A stretch of DNA of 64,000 nt from an uncultured Candidatus Melainabacteria bacterium. GTDB taxonomy: Bacteria > Cyanobacteriota > Vampirovibrionia > Gastranaerophilales > Gastranaerophilaceae. The notes under the pieces are model-generated. The model was given only the letters and a program-made list of their open reading frames with translations. It did not search any database and was not told where the DNA came from. A program made the position numbers and the translations under genes. The stretch covers positions 62,001 to 126,000 of the forward strand of contig CATLFB010000003.1 in NCBI GenBank assembly GCA_949927415.1, in the 5' to 3' direction. Below are positions 17,180-25,580 of this stretch, in pieces. Every line of letters starts with the position of its first letter. The first letter of the stretch is position 1.

Positions 17180-18844
17180 CTAAACTTCAAACAGGCTGCG
17201 AAGACGTGTTTCGATGTCTTCTTCATCCAAATCCTGCGTAATTTTGTTTAAATCAATTGCCATCTGATAATAGCGTGCCGCATCGTTTGTGAATCCCATT
17301 TGCTGGCTTGCGCGGCCCGCGTTGAAGTATGCAAGCGTGTAACTCGGATTGAGTTCAATTGCCTCTTCAAAGTATTCTAAAGCCTCCTCAGCATCCATTA
17401 ATCCGTCAAGATAAAGGATTCCAAGGTTGTTGTTTGCAAATTCGTTTTCCGGATTAAGTTCAATTGCTTTGTGATATGAAACAAGCGCTTCTTCTAAGAA
17501 GTTGTTCTCCCACAGCGCAATTCCGCATTTTGAATAGCCTCTGTAGTCCTCCGGATTCAAAGTAATCGCATCGCAGTATACTTTGATTGCTTTTTCCAAA
17601 TCGTAATCAGCCATATAAATATCGCCAAGTGCCAAATATAAATCATAATTCTTAGGATCAAGAATTATGCCAGCCTGATAAGTTGCAACGGCCGCTTCGA
17701 AATTTCCGATGTGTTCGGCGTAAATTGAACCCAGTGCCTGACATACAATTGACGTCCATTCTTTGTCGGGATTAAGTTCAATGGCTTTTTGATAGTGCGC
17801 AATCGCATCTTCAAACAATTCGGCTTTTGAGTAGGCATAAGCAAGTGAATTGTTGAAAAACGGATTGTCGGGACTTTGCTCAACCGCAAGTTTAAATGCA
17901 CTGATTGAGTTAATTTTGTCTTCTTTTCTTAAATACAAGTGACCGAGTTCATAGTAAATTTGCGCTTTTTCTTCTTCGAAAGACAAAAGCTTTTCATAGC
18001 AGTCAATTGTTTCATCTGTGTTATCAGGGAAATAGGTTTGAAGTACTGTTGCAAGTTTTATTAAAACTTCGCGGTTCAGCGGGTTTGATTCAAGAACTTT
18101 TCTGTAGCAGTCGATTGTCATTTCAAGTTCTTTGTTTTTTAGAGCCAAATCACCCATTTTGTTGTAGAAAATTTCGCTGTGATTTGTGTTTGAAACAGCT
18201 TGTTTGTAAACTGTTTCTGCCGCAGAATTCATTTTGAATTTTTCTAAAAACTTTCCGACCGTATTGTAAGTGAACACAGAAAAATCATCAGACATGCTTT
18301 TGTAGAACATCTTTATTGTCGGTCTGTCCCAGGCAAGCATGATGCTTCCGGAGAGGAAATAGTAGAGAAAATTCATGTAATCTGCAGGATTGCCGTTTTT
18401 TGAATTGATTTTTTGCAAAATGGCCTGCGATAAAATCAATCTCGGGCGCGCTGATTTAAGTTTGCCCATTTTGATTGCGGATTTGAATTCTTCTTCTGCA
18501 GATTTAAAATCCTCTGCCATTTTCATGAAAAATCCTGTGTACATGTGCGCGTTCATGTTTTTAGGCGCAAGCGAAACCGCGGTTTTGCACTGTTCAATTG
18601 CGGTTTCAATACTAATCTGCCCTTGCTCAAACATTAAACTCGCCAATCTGTAGTAGGACTCGGGAATTGTCGGATCAAATTTAACCGCATCAATATAATG
18701 CTCGATTGCTTCGTTCAAATCAGTGTTGTTTTGCCTGATAAGATAACGTTCATGAGCCAATCTTGCTTTTTCTAAAGAGATTTGAGCTTTTTTGCTATTT
18801 TCGGTTTTTATTGCTGCAGGTTGTATTAAAATCTGTTCTGACAT
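17180..18844 (-). CDS. Large TPR-repeat protein
   Basis: 554 residues made almost wholly of tetratricopeptide repeats. About a dozen units can be read, with clear ones such as LYLALGDIYMADYDLEKAIKVYCDAITLNPEDYRGYSKCGIALWENNFLEEALVSYHKAIELNPENEFANNNLGILY split over successive 34-residue units. A protein-interaction scaffold with no signal peptide or membrane helix. A non-standard segment around 165-215 (YYFLSGSIMLAWDRP) interrupts the repeats. The ATG at 18844 follows GGAG by six bases and is preferred over one 12 bases upstream. It lies directly upstream of the pilin-like gene on the same strand, 28 bp before that gene's ATG, so the two may be linked. Confidence 0.85.
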   Translation of the reverse strand: MSEQILIQPAAIKTENSKKAQISLEKARLAHERYLIRQNNTDLNEAIEHYIDAVKFDPTIPESYYRLASLMFEQGQISIETAIEQCKTAVSLAPKNMNAHMYTGFFMKMAEDFKSAEEEFKSAIKMGKLKSARPRLILSQAILQKINSKNGNPADYMNFLYYFLSGSIMLAWDRPTIKMFYKSMSDDFSVFTYNTVGKFLEKFKMNSAAETVYKQAVSNTNHSEIFYNKMGDLALKNKELEMTIDCYRKVLESNPLNREVLIKLATVLQTYFPDNTDETIDCYEKLLSFEEEKAQIYYELGHLYLRKEDKINSISAFKLAVEQSPDNPFFNNSLAYAYSKAELFEDAIAHYQKAIELNPDKEWTSIVCQALGSIYAEHIGNFEAAVATYQAGIILDPKNYDLYLALGDIYMADYDLEKAIKVYCDAITLNPEDYRGYSKCGIALWENNFLEEALVSYHKAIELNPENEFANNNLGILYLDGLMDAEEALEYFEEAIELNPSYTLAYFNAGRASQQMGFTNDAARYYQMAIDLNKITQDLDEEDIETRLRSLFEV

Positions 18845-18977
18845 TATGAGCTCCATATAAGATGTATAAAAACTTTATCGTCTTTACTATATTAAACTTT
18901 ATCCAGATATTTAAAAATCGTTTGAATATACTAGATGGTTGAATAATTTATACTAAAGTTGGAGAGAGGGGGTGGAA

Positions 18978-19122
18978 GAGTGAAAAGTGAGAGGTGAAAA
19001 GACCTTATCGGGGGATTATTATTCTTGAGTATCCAACTGATATTGTTATATAAACTTAAATCTATAAATATTTTAGAATAATAATTTCTTGTAAACGACC
19101 TCTCACCTCTTACTTTTCACTT
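18978..19122. repeat. Imperfect inverted repeat upstream of mnmG
   Basis: GAGTGAAAAGTGAGAGGTGA (18978 on) is nearly the reverse complement of 19097-19122. The 26-base arms have a few mismatches and are separated by ~93 bp. The 330 bp between the TPR gene and mnmG hold no gene that I can support. Confidence 0.5.
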
Positions 19123-19162
19123 TTTACCCAACCTCCCCTTCCCCTTTTTCTCTTTTTTGTCT

Positions 19163-19168
19163 TATAAT
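19163..19168 (+). promoter_or_regulatory. -10 box of mnmG
   Basis: TATAAT followed by AAAATT and then ATG. The six-base gap and absence of a ribosome site predict a leaderless mnmG message. Confidence 0.5.
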
Positions 19169-19174
19169 AAAATT

Positions 19175-21067
19175 ATGAATTACTTAAAAAATACATACGA
19201 TTGTATAGTTGTCGGAGCAGGTCATGCCGGATGCGAGGCTGCGATTTCTGCGGCCCGATTGGGCGCGAAGGTTTTACTTTGTACGCTTAATATTGATAAT
19301 ATTGCACTTATGCCTTGCAATCCCGCAATCGGCGGCCCTGCAAAGTCCACGATTGTAAGAGAAATTGATGCACTGGGCGGTGTTATGGGAGAGGCGGCAG
19401 ATGCGACTTATATTCAGATGCGTATGCTGAATTCTTCTAAAGGTCCTGCTGTTCGTGCGCTTCGCGCTCAGTCTGATAAAAGACAATATATGGATTACAT
19501 GCGAAATGTAATCGAAAATACTGAAAATATTTACCTCCGTCAGGCTTGTATCACGGATTTGATTGCAGAAAACGGTGTTATCACAGGCGCCGTTGATGAA
19601 TTCGGTACTGAATTTAAGGCGCGCACAATTATTCTGACAACCGGAACTTCTCTTTGCGGCAGAATTTTTGTGGGATTAAAATCATACAGCGCCGGTCGTC
19701 TTGGCGAGATGTCAGCAATCGGACTTTCTGATTCTTTGAGAAAACTCGGGATAAATATCAAAAAACTTAAAACCGGTACCCCTCCGCGCGTTGATAAAAG
19801 AACAATTGATTATTCAAAAATGAAAATCCAGCCGCCGGATGATGAACTTAATTTTTATTCGTTTAAGCCGAATAGACCTGTTAGAAATCAGGTTCCCTGT
19901 TATCTCACCGGAACAACTGAGGAAACTCACAGAATAATTCGCGAAAATCTTGACAAATCTCCGATGTTTCAGGGTTTGATAGAAGGTGTCGGCCCGCGTT
20001 ACTGCCCGTCGATTGAGGATAAAGTTGTGCGTTTCAGCCGGAATCCTTCTCATCATATTTTTGTTGAACCTGAGGGGCTTGGAACTTATGAAGTGTATAT
20101 TCAGGGTTTTTCGAGCAGTCTTCCGGCTGAAGTTCAGGTACGGATGTTGCATTCCTTGCCTGGGTTAGAAAATGCGCATATCATAAAACCTGCTTATGCT
20201 GTTGAATATGATTATGTGCCTGCTGTTCAGACTTTGCATTCTTTGATGTCAAAGGATGTCAAGGGGCTTTTCTTTGCCGGTCAAATCAACGGAACAAGCG
20301 GTTATGAAGAGGCTGCGGGGCAGGGTTTGATTGCCGGGATTAATGCAGTGAATTACCTTAATAATTCCGAAATGCTTGAGTTGTCGAGAAGTTCATCTTA
20401 CATCGGAACTTTGATTGATGATTTGGTGACAAAAGATATTCAGGATCCTTATAGAATGCTTACTTCGCGTTCTGAATACAGGCTTTTGCTTCGTCAGGAC
20501 AATGCGGATTTCAGATTGACGCCTATCGGGCATAAGATTGGTTTGATAGATGATGCGCAGTTTAAAATTTTCACTGAAAAACAGGAAAATATTGAAAAAG
20601 AAATGGCGCGTCTTCTTGAACATAAGATTTCGCCGACAGAAAAGGTGAACGAAATCCTTGCCAAATACGGAGAGAACATGGAGCGCGGTATGAAGGCGGC
20701 CGAGCTTTTGAAGCGTCCGAATATTACATATAAAATTTTGAAAGAAATTGATGAAACCACTGATTTGCTTGGCGTTTCACGTGATGTTTATGAACAGGTT
20801 GAGGTTTTAATAAAATATGAAGGATATTTAAAACGTCAGGAATTCCAGATTGAACAGGCCGGAAAACTTGACAAATTTAAGATTCCGGAAGATATTGATT
20901 ACGACAAAATTGATCATATTTCATCAGAAACCAAAGATAAACTCAAAAAAATCCGTCCGAAAACTCTTGCTCAGGCGTCCAGAATAGGCGGCGTGAAACC
21001 TGCGGATATTTCTATTTTAATGGTGCTTCTTGAACGTCATTCTGTTGCAAGGACGATTTTAGAATAA
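19175..21067 (+). CDS. mnmG: MnmG (GidA), tRNA U34 carboxymethylaminomethyl synthase subunit
   Basis: With MnmE it installs the carboxymethylaminomethyl group on wobble uridine 34. FAD-binding Rossmann motif VVGAGHAGCEAA near the N-terminus, NPAIGGPAKSTIVREIDALGG, CNP active-region sequence, RALRAQSDKRQYMDYM, TPPRVDKRTIDYSKM, and GLFFAGQINGTSGYEEAAGQGLIAGINA are all intact. The C-terminal helical domain ends RIGGVKPADISILMVLLERH. 631 residues, full length. The ATG at 19175 (MNYLKNTYDC) is favoured over one 18 bases upstream that would lie in the -10 region. Its last 56 bases overlap the tail of the opposing acyltransferase gene. Confidence 0.95.
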   Translation: MNYLKNTYDCIVVGAGHAGCEAAISAARLGAKVLLCTLNIDNIALMPCNPAIGGPAKSTIVREIDALGGVMGEAADATYIQMRMLNSSKGPAVRALRAQSDKRQYMDYMRNVIENTENIYLRQACITDLIAENGVITGAVDEFGTEFKARTIILTTGTSLCGRIFVGLKSYSAGRLGEMSAIGLSDSLRKLGINIKKLKTGTPPRVDKRTIDYSKMKIQPPDDELNFYSFKPNRPVRNQVPCYLTGTTEETHRIIRENLDKSPMFQGLIEGVGPRYCPSIEDKVVRFSRNPSHHIFVEPEGLGTYEVYIQGFSSSLPAEVQVRMLHSLPGLENAHIIKPAYAVEYDYVPAVQTLHSLMSKDVKGLFFAGQINGTSGYEEAAGQGLIAGINAVNYLNNSEMLELSRSSSYIGTLIDDLVTKDIQDPYRMLTSRSEYRLLLRQDNADFRLTPIGHKIGLIDDAQFKIFTEKQENIEKEMARLLEHKISPTEKVNEILAKYGENMERGMKAAELLKRPNITYKILKEIDETTDLLGVSRDVYEQVEVLIKYEGYLKRQEFQIEQAGKLDKFKIPEDIDYDKIDHISSETKDKLKKIRPKTLAQASRIGGVKPADISILMVLLERHSVARTILE

Positions 21068-22160
21068 CTGTTCTGGCAAATTCCGTAAGTTTGTTTTTGA
21101 TTATTTTGCCGGTAAAATTCAGGATTTCGCCGATATATGTGCAGATTATCACTGACAAAAATGCATAGAGAAATTTGTATTTTTCCATTTTGTAAAAATC
21201 GCAGATTAGGTTTTTCGGAAGTTCAGTTGATAATTTCCCATCGAGCGCTAGTATGGATACTTCAAGCAAAAATATTACAAAAATATGATTTGCCATAATA
21301 TGCAGAGTGTTTCTTCCTATTTTGTCTACTATGGACCCTTCTTTAACCAGCGGTGCCAGAAGTTTTGAGGCAAAAATAACGCAATAAATTCCCGTGAATG
21401 GCGCAACCAGCGGTGATATATTATGCCACAATCTTCCGAGGTGGATGTCAAGATTAATATTGTTGCCGCAGGAAAGAAGTAGTATTATTTGCAGGCACAT
21501 TACTTTTAAAAGAGTATTTATGTCAAATTTAATCTTTTGTTCTAAATGATTTCTGTATAAATATCCTCCGTAAATGTAAAATGCGCTTATCAGAGTTCTA
21601 ATTAAAATTTTTTCACTACCGGTTGCAATGTCAAAATTGTCTTTTGCAAGCATTATTGAAGCTATTGCCAAAGGTAAAAATATTAAAATTGCATGAAAAT
21701 CTTTTTTGATAAATTTTTTTGCAAAAGCCATTACAAATGCAAAAAATGCAAGAGAAATTCCCAGTTGTGCTAAAAACCAGTTTGGCGCACTGAAAGAAAA
21801 TGGCGAATGCAGCGCAAATATTGTAAGATTTTTTAAATCAGGCAATTCCCCGTAGACTCTCTGGAATAAAATATATACAAGCCATGTCATTCCTCCGTAG
21901 AAAAAATGATATGCATAAAATCTGCTGAAATATTTGCGGATAATATTTTTTAAGTAATTAATGTATTGTTTTATAATATCCGGTTTTTGAAACAATTCGG
22001 CCTTGAAAAAATATCCGGAAATAAAGAAAAATAACGGCACATACCAGCTTCTGCATGTGAAAAATTCACCTGAAATGTCCCAGCATGTATGTCTTGCAAC
22101 AATTGCAAATATGCCGATTGCTTTTGCTATATTCATCACACGGTTAAATTTTTTTGACAT
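21012..22160 (-). CDS. Acyltransferase-3 family membrane protein
   Basis: A multi-pass protein of the OafA/YrhL group that transfers acyl groups to cell-surface sugars. The N-terminal block NIAKAIGIFAIVARHTCWD...WYVPLFFFISGYFF has the conserved His and the helix-loop typical of Acyl_transf_3. About ten hydrophobic segments follow. 382 residues. Two starts are possible: 22175 would place the ATG within the ATTGTAAAA palindrome, while 22160 (MSKKF) has a weak purine run and matches the family N-terminus better. The 3' end overlaps mnmG by 56 bp, tail to tail. The palindromic sites in the region shared with the divergent Xre gene suggest repression by that protein. Confidence 0.8.
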   Translation of the reverse strand: MSKKFNRVMNIAKAIGIFAIVARHTCWDISGEFFTCRSWYVPLFFFISGYFFKAELFQKPDIIKQYINYLKNIIRKYFSRFYAYHFFYGGMTWLVYILFQRVYGELPDLKNLTIFALHSPFSFSAPNWFLAQLGISLAFFAFVMAFAKKFIKKDFHAILIFLPLAIASIMLAKDNFDIATGSEKILIRTLISAFYIYGGYLYRNHLEQKIKFDINTLLKVMCLQIILLLSCGNNINLDIHLGRLWHNISPLVAPFTGIYCVIFASKLLAPLVKEGSIVDKIGRNTLHIMANHIFVIFLLEVSILALDGKLSTELPKNLICDFYKMEKYKFLYAFLSVIICTYIGEILNFTGKIIKNKLTEFARTVILKSSLQQNDVQEAPLK

Positions 22161-22173
22161 TATTTTCTCTAGC

Positions 22174-22230
22174 ATTGTAAAATAAATATTTTTACAATAT
22201 ATAAAATCATAAATAATTTATTTTTACAAT
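22174..22230. promoter_or_regulatory. Palindromic operator plus extra half-site between acyltransferase and Xre genes
   Basis: ATTGTAAAA (22174-22182) and TTTTACAAT (22190-22198) form a perfect inverted repeat with a seven-base spacer, and a third TTTTACAAT is at 22222-22230. They cover the acyltransferase start and lie upstream of the Xre gene. They are the likely binding sites of that regulator (inference). Confidence 0.5.
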
Positions 22231-22287
22231 ATGCAATCCCCTTTTTTATATTGATGAGGAATTTTATAATATAAAAAAGAGGTTTTT

Positions 22288-22617
22288 GTGGACGAAAAAA
22301 CAATAAAAGAAAATGTCGGTGCAAAGATAAAAAAATACAGGCTGGCAAAACATTTGACGCAATTTAAGCTTGGTGAATTCGTTGACATAAATCAACGCCA
22401 AATTGCCTTAATTGAGTCAGGAAAATCTTTTCCTTCGCTTCCGACATTAATGAAGATGTCCGAAATTTTTGAATGCAATATTTCTGACTTGTTTAGCTTT
22501 GAAAGTTATGATTCTGAGGACGTACTTAAAGAAGAATTGATAAATATTATCAAAAAAATCGATTATGAAAATTGCAAGCGTCTATATGCCGTGATTAAAA
22601 ATTTTATTGAAATATAA
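22288..22617 (+). CDS. Xre-family helix-turn-helix transcriptional regulator
   Basis: 109 residues. The N-terminal ~65 form an HTH_3 domain: IGAKIKKYRLAKHLTQFKLGEFVDINQRQIALIESGKSFPSLPTLMKMSEIF broken over helices 1-5 (here with VGAKIKK), with the recognition helix around INQRQIALIE. The C-terminal 35 residues (EELINIIKKIDYENCKRLYAVIKNFI) form a helix pair, probably for dimerisation. The start is a GTG preceded by AGAGG. It is transcribed divergently from the acyltransferase, across TTTTACAAT palindromes, so autoregulation and control of that gene are likely. No other functional domain. Confidence 0.88.
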   Translation: MDEKTIKENVGAKIKKYRLAKHLTQFKLGEFVDINQRQIALIESGKSFPSLPTLMKMSEIFECNISDLFSFESYDSEDVLKEELINIIKKIDYENCKRLYAVIKNFIEI

Positions 22618-22682
22618 CACGCAGAAAGCGTTGAGATTTGCAAAATTCTTAATAAATGGCATTGTCACAATTCATTGCAAAG

Positions 22683-23972
22683 TTATAGTGAAGTTGACAT
22701 TCCAAGGTCTCTTAATTGATTTTGAACATTTATATCTGAAAAATTGAGTTCACTTGCTTTTTTGACAGCTTTTTGCGCCTCGTTTAAGTATTTTTTTGTT
22801 TTCGACGCTTTATAAAGATATTCATTTGCATACGAAATGTACAAATAGTTGGCATAATTGGGAGAAATTTTGTTTGCCTTTTCGAAGTATTTTATAGCAT
22901 TTTCCATTCTGCCTTGTTTGTAGTTCATGTATGCAATGCGAGTAACTTTTTGTTCAATATTTTCCGGCTCGTAAAAGTCTTTAGATGTATTTGATTTGCC
23001 TATTACTATAGAAACCCTGTCAGATGATTTTTTGCAAGGCAGCACGGGGCTGTTTAAAATATTTGCCTTACCTGCATTAACCCAGTCCGGATTCAGGTAT
23101 GAAATATTTTCATTCGCGCTTTTGATTCTATCTTTTGTGATTGGATGAGTTGAATCCCAGTATTTTATATTTGGCAAAGCATCCATCAGGTTAAGTGCTG
23201 ACATTGCCGCATTGGGCGAGTATCCGGCTTTAGCCACGAGGATGAAAGCTTCGGCGTCTGCCATAAATTCCATCATTCTCGATTCTTTGTACAGGTTGAT
23301 TTCCTGAAATGTCGTTACAGGCTCAGGTATATTTGGATAAAGTATGTCACGATATTTGTCGCTGACTTCAAACCTCTTTATCAATTCAGCCATTCTTTGC
23401 TGATGCCCGAGAATATGGTGTGACATTTCATGTGCTAAAACAAAAGCCAAAGCTTCATCATCTCCATATAAGCTGTCGTATAGCGCAGTGTTTATCCATA
23501 TAAAATTTACTGCAGTTGCTTGTGCATTAACGTCATCCGGCGTTTTTCTGATTGCAATGCGCCAGTTAGCATAGTCAAGATTGTTTGCTCTGATTAGTCT
23601 TTCCGCAACTCTATAAACCTTGTAAAAATCTACTGCTGCAGGTTCAACGTTAATGGAATTCATGTTTTTGGCAAGAATTGGCATTATTTGTTTTTTGTAA
23701 ATCTTTTCATCTTCAGCAAGTTTTGTTTGAAAAGCTTTTTCGTCAACTTTCGGATAGTTTGCAAGCTTAATCAATTTAGGATCTTTGATTGCGCTGGCAG
23801 GAAGATGAAAGTCGGAATATTCCGGTTTTATATCGTAGTTTCTTTTAATTTTTTGAACAGTGTTATATTTGGAATTTTTCTTTGCTTCCTTAAGCTGCTT
23901 GTCAATATAAGAGCCTGCAAATGCTGTATTTTGTATAGAAATTGCCAATAAAATAATTAAAATCTTTTTCAT
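22683..23972 (-). CDS. Secreted M48-family zinc metalloprotease with C-terminal TPR region
   Basis: Begins with a signal peptide (MKKILIILLAISIQNTAFA), so it is exported. The protease domain carries the zinc motif HEMSHHILGH (HEXXH at 181-185), and a downstream Glu in MMEFMADAEAF supplies the third ligand, with the usual YSPNAAMSALNLM and HPITKDRI stretches of M48 proteins such as BepA/YfgC. The last ~120 residues contain TPR-like helices (AYMNYKQGRMENAIKYFEKANKISPNYANYLY). This architecture matches periplasmic chaperone-proteases involved in outer-membrane protein quality control. 430 residues. The ATG at 23972 follows GGAG with five bases; upstream Met codons lack a ribosome site. Confidence 0.88.
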   Translation of the reverse strand: MKKILIILLAISIQNTAFAGSYIDKQLKEAKKNSKYNTVQKIKRNYDIKPEYSDFHLPASAIKDPKLIKLANYPKVDEKAFQTKLAEDEKIYKKQIMPILAKNMNSINVEPAAVDFYKVYRVAERLIRANNLDYANWRIAIRKTPDDVNAQATAVNFIWINTALYDSLYGDDEALAFVLAHEMSHHILGHQQRMAELIKRFEVSDKYRDILYPNIPEPVTTFQEINLYKESRMMEFMADAEAFILVAKAGYSPNAAMSALNLMDALPNIKYWDSTHPITKDRIKSANENISYLNPDWVNAGKANILNSPVLPCKKSSDRVSIVIGKSNTSKDFYEPENIEQKVTRIAYMNYKQGRMENAIKYFEKANKISPNYANYLYISYANEYLYKASKTKKYLNEAQKAVKKASELNFSDINVQNQLRDLGMSTSL

Positions 23973-24024
23973 AATAACTCCATTTTTATGTATTATAAAT
24001 GAAAAAGAAAACTTTTTCAACAGG

Positions 24025-24342
24025 TTATATTTTCTTATCAATTTTTTTGTATTCAATACGGTTGTTTGTCAGAATCCTCTCAACTATCGGGTCTTTTAAA
24101 TCGTTTACATAAATATTAAATTTCCCGCTTACATATTTTCTCTTTACGTCAAAAAATGTGTTTCTGGCGTTTCTAATCCAAAAATTATTCATAAGCATGC
24201 CAAGTGTGAAAACCTGCTGGCGTGAACTGATTGAATCGCCGTTGATTTCAAATTCGCTTTTGAAAGACGGCCGGTTGTATCTTTTGAGTGGCATTTTTAG
24301 GGGTTCAGTCGTTATATTCTTGTCTGATGAATTTATTCGCAT
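24025..24342 (-). CDS. Small unrecognised protein
   Basis: 105 residues, no known domain. The N-terminus contains RYNRPSFKSEF at about residues 21-31, close to NNRPSFSG of the divergent neighbour at 24481, which suggests the two belong to the same class of motif-bearing proteins. The C-terminal half is basic and mixed alpha/beta (FFDVKRKYVSGKFNIYVNDLKDPIVERILTNNRIEY split over two strands and a helix). Overlaps the non-coding start region of the M48 gene but ends 53 bp upstream of that gene's ATG. Confidence 0.6.
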   Translation of the reverse strand: MRINSSDKNITTEPLKMPLKRYNRPSFKSEFEINGDSISSRQQVFTLGMLMNNFWIRNARNTFFDVKRKYVSGKFNIYVNDLKDPIVERILTNNRIEYKKIDKKI

Positions 24343-24480
24343 AATTTTTCCTGACTAATACTTAAAAAATAAACAATGCAAATATTTCCATATATTATTT
24401 CTTGATTAATAAATATTTACATTATCTTTGCATATATATTTCCATAATAGTACAATAAAAAAGCTTAAGGAGTAAAATAT

Positions 24481-25173
24481 ATGAATACTGCACCTATTTC
24501 ACCTGTAAACAATAACCGCCCGTCTTTTAGCGGCTGTGTGCACAAATCTGTCATAAAACTTGTTAATCAGTCAGTTAATAGTGAAATTCGCGATGTTCTT
24601 GAACATGCCAACCGCACTCATAAGCCCGTTGATACGTTTGAACTTGAAAATGTCAAATGGCTCGGCAATTCTATAATAAACAATTTAAAAGAAGTTATGT
24701 CGAAATTCCACCCCGCTACTGTTCTCAAAAGCAGTATTGGAACTAAAAATATAGATAATTTTTGTTCTGCACCTGTTCTTAATTTCTCTTTTTATAATTC
24801 CCTGTTGAATAAAAGTCATAATTGCGGATTTGATATTTACCTGACAAAAACAATGACCGGTAAACAAAAACTTATGGTTATTGATCCTTTTGTCAAATAT
24901 CTCATAACATCAATGAATCCGAAAACTATTGATGATAATATGTATAATGAATATGCCCGAGGGCAGATTCACTCAGCCGCAACATTAATACCTAAAGGCA
25001 TAATCGGACAGGTTTTAATTAATATAAAATGTTCAAAAGCTGATGATATTTCAAAAAGTTTTGGCAAGCCTGCAGATATTAGTTCAAGAATAAAAGAACT
25101 TTGTCAGGATGCACGTAATTTGAAAAAATTAAAAGAAGAAAACCGGGCAATTGCAAGAAAGTATTTTCAATAA
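24481..25173 (+). CDS. Unrecognised protein with N-terminal RPSFSG motif
   Basis: 230 residues, no recognised family. Residues 13-18 read RPSFSG after a polar leader (MNTAPISPVNNN). The rest is a mixed fold with FELENVKWLGNSIINNLKEVM and GFDIYLTKTMTGKQKLMVIDPF, ending in a basic helix (DARNLKKLKEENRAIARKYF). No membrane helix or classical signal peptide. AAGGAG precedes the ATG. It diverges from 24025-24342, which carries a similar N-terminal stretch, over a ~140-bp AT-rich gap. Confidence 0.75.
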   Translation: MNTAPISPVNNNRPSFSGCVHKSVIKLVNQSVNSEIRDVLEHANRTHKPVDTFELENVKWLGNSIINNLKEVMSKFHPATVLKSSIGTKNIDNFCSAPVLNFSFYNSLLNKSHNCGFDIYLTKTMTGKQKLMVIDPFVKYLITSMNPKTIDDNMYNEYARGQIHSAATLIPKGIIGQVLINIKCSKADDISKSFGKPADISSRIKELCQDARNLKKLKEENRAIARKYFQ

Positions 25174-25259
25174 GCAATAAAAAGTTTTGAACATGGATTT
25201 CAGCTCAGTGTCAGGCGAGCGGCACAATCCTAAACGATGAGGGTACTCTTTAGAGTAAA

Positions 25260-25298
25260 ACCACAATAATTTTAAGCAACACGCAAAATTATTGTGGT
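25260..25298. terminator. Perfect 14-bp stem hairpin
   Basis: ACCACAATAATTTT and its exact complement flank an 11-base loop, between the 24481 gene and tRNA-Gln. It resembles the hairpin after tRNA-Leu in stem and loop size. Confidence 0.6.
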
Positions 25299-25357
25299 TC
25301 GAAGACTTTTCGGGATTATAAAAATATAAAAAATAAATACAAATAAGCAATAAAAAA

Positions 25358-25428
25358 ATCCCGAAGATGGATTCGAACCACCGTTAGAAGAGCCAGAATC
25401 TTCTGTCCTGCCACTAGACGATTCGGGA
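25358..25428 (-). tRNA. tRNA-Gln (anticodon CTG)
   Basis: Acceptor stem TCCCGAA pairs with TTCGGGA. The D-arm is GTCTAGTGGCAGGAC. Anticodon stem GAAGA/TCTTC encloses TTCTGGC, giving CTG. The T-arm is GGTGG TTCGAAT CCATC. CCA is not encoded. The rest of 25174-25580 holds only the hairpin above and no gene. Confidence 0.85.
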
Positions 25429-25580
25429 TTAGTAGCATTCATATTATATATATAAAATAAAAAAATTGCAAGTGGAAAATCAGAAAATAATATAAATTTT
25501 CGAGCCTTTTATCTAACAGAACTATTTTGCCGGCTTTTTGCATACAGCCCCGAAAAGCCCGAAATAAAACGCTTTTGCTC

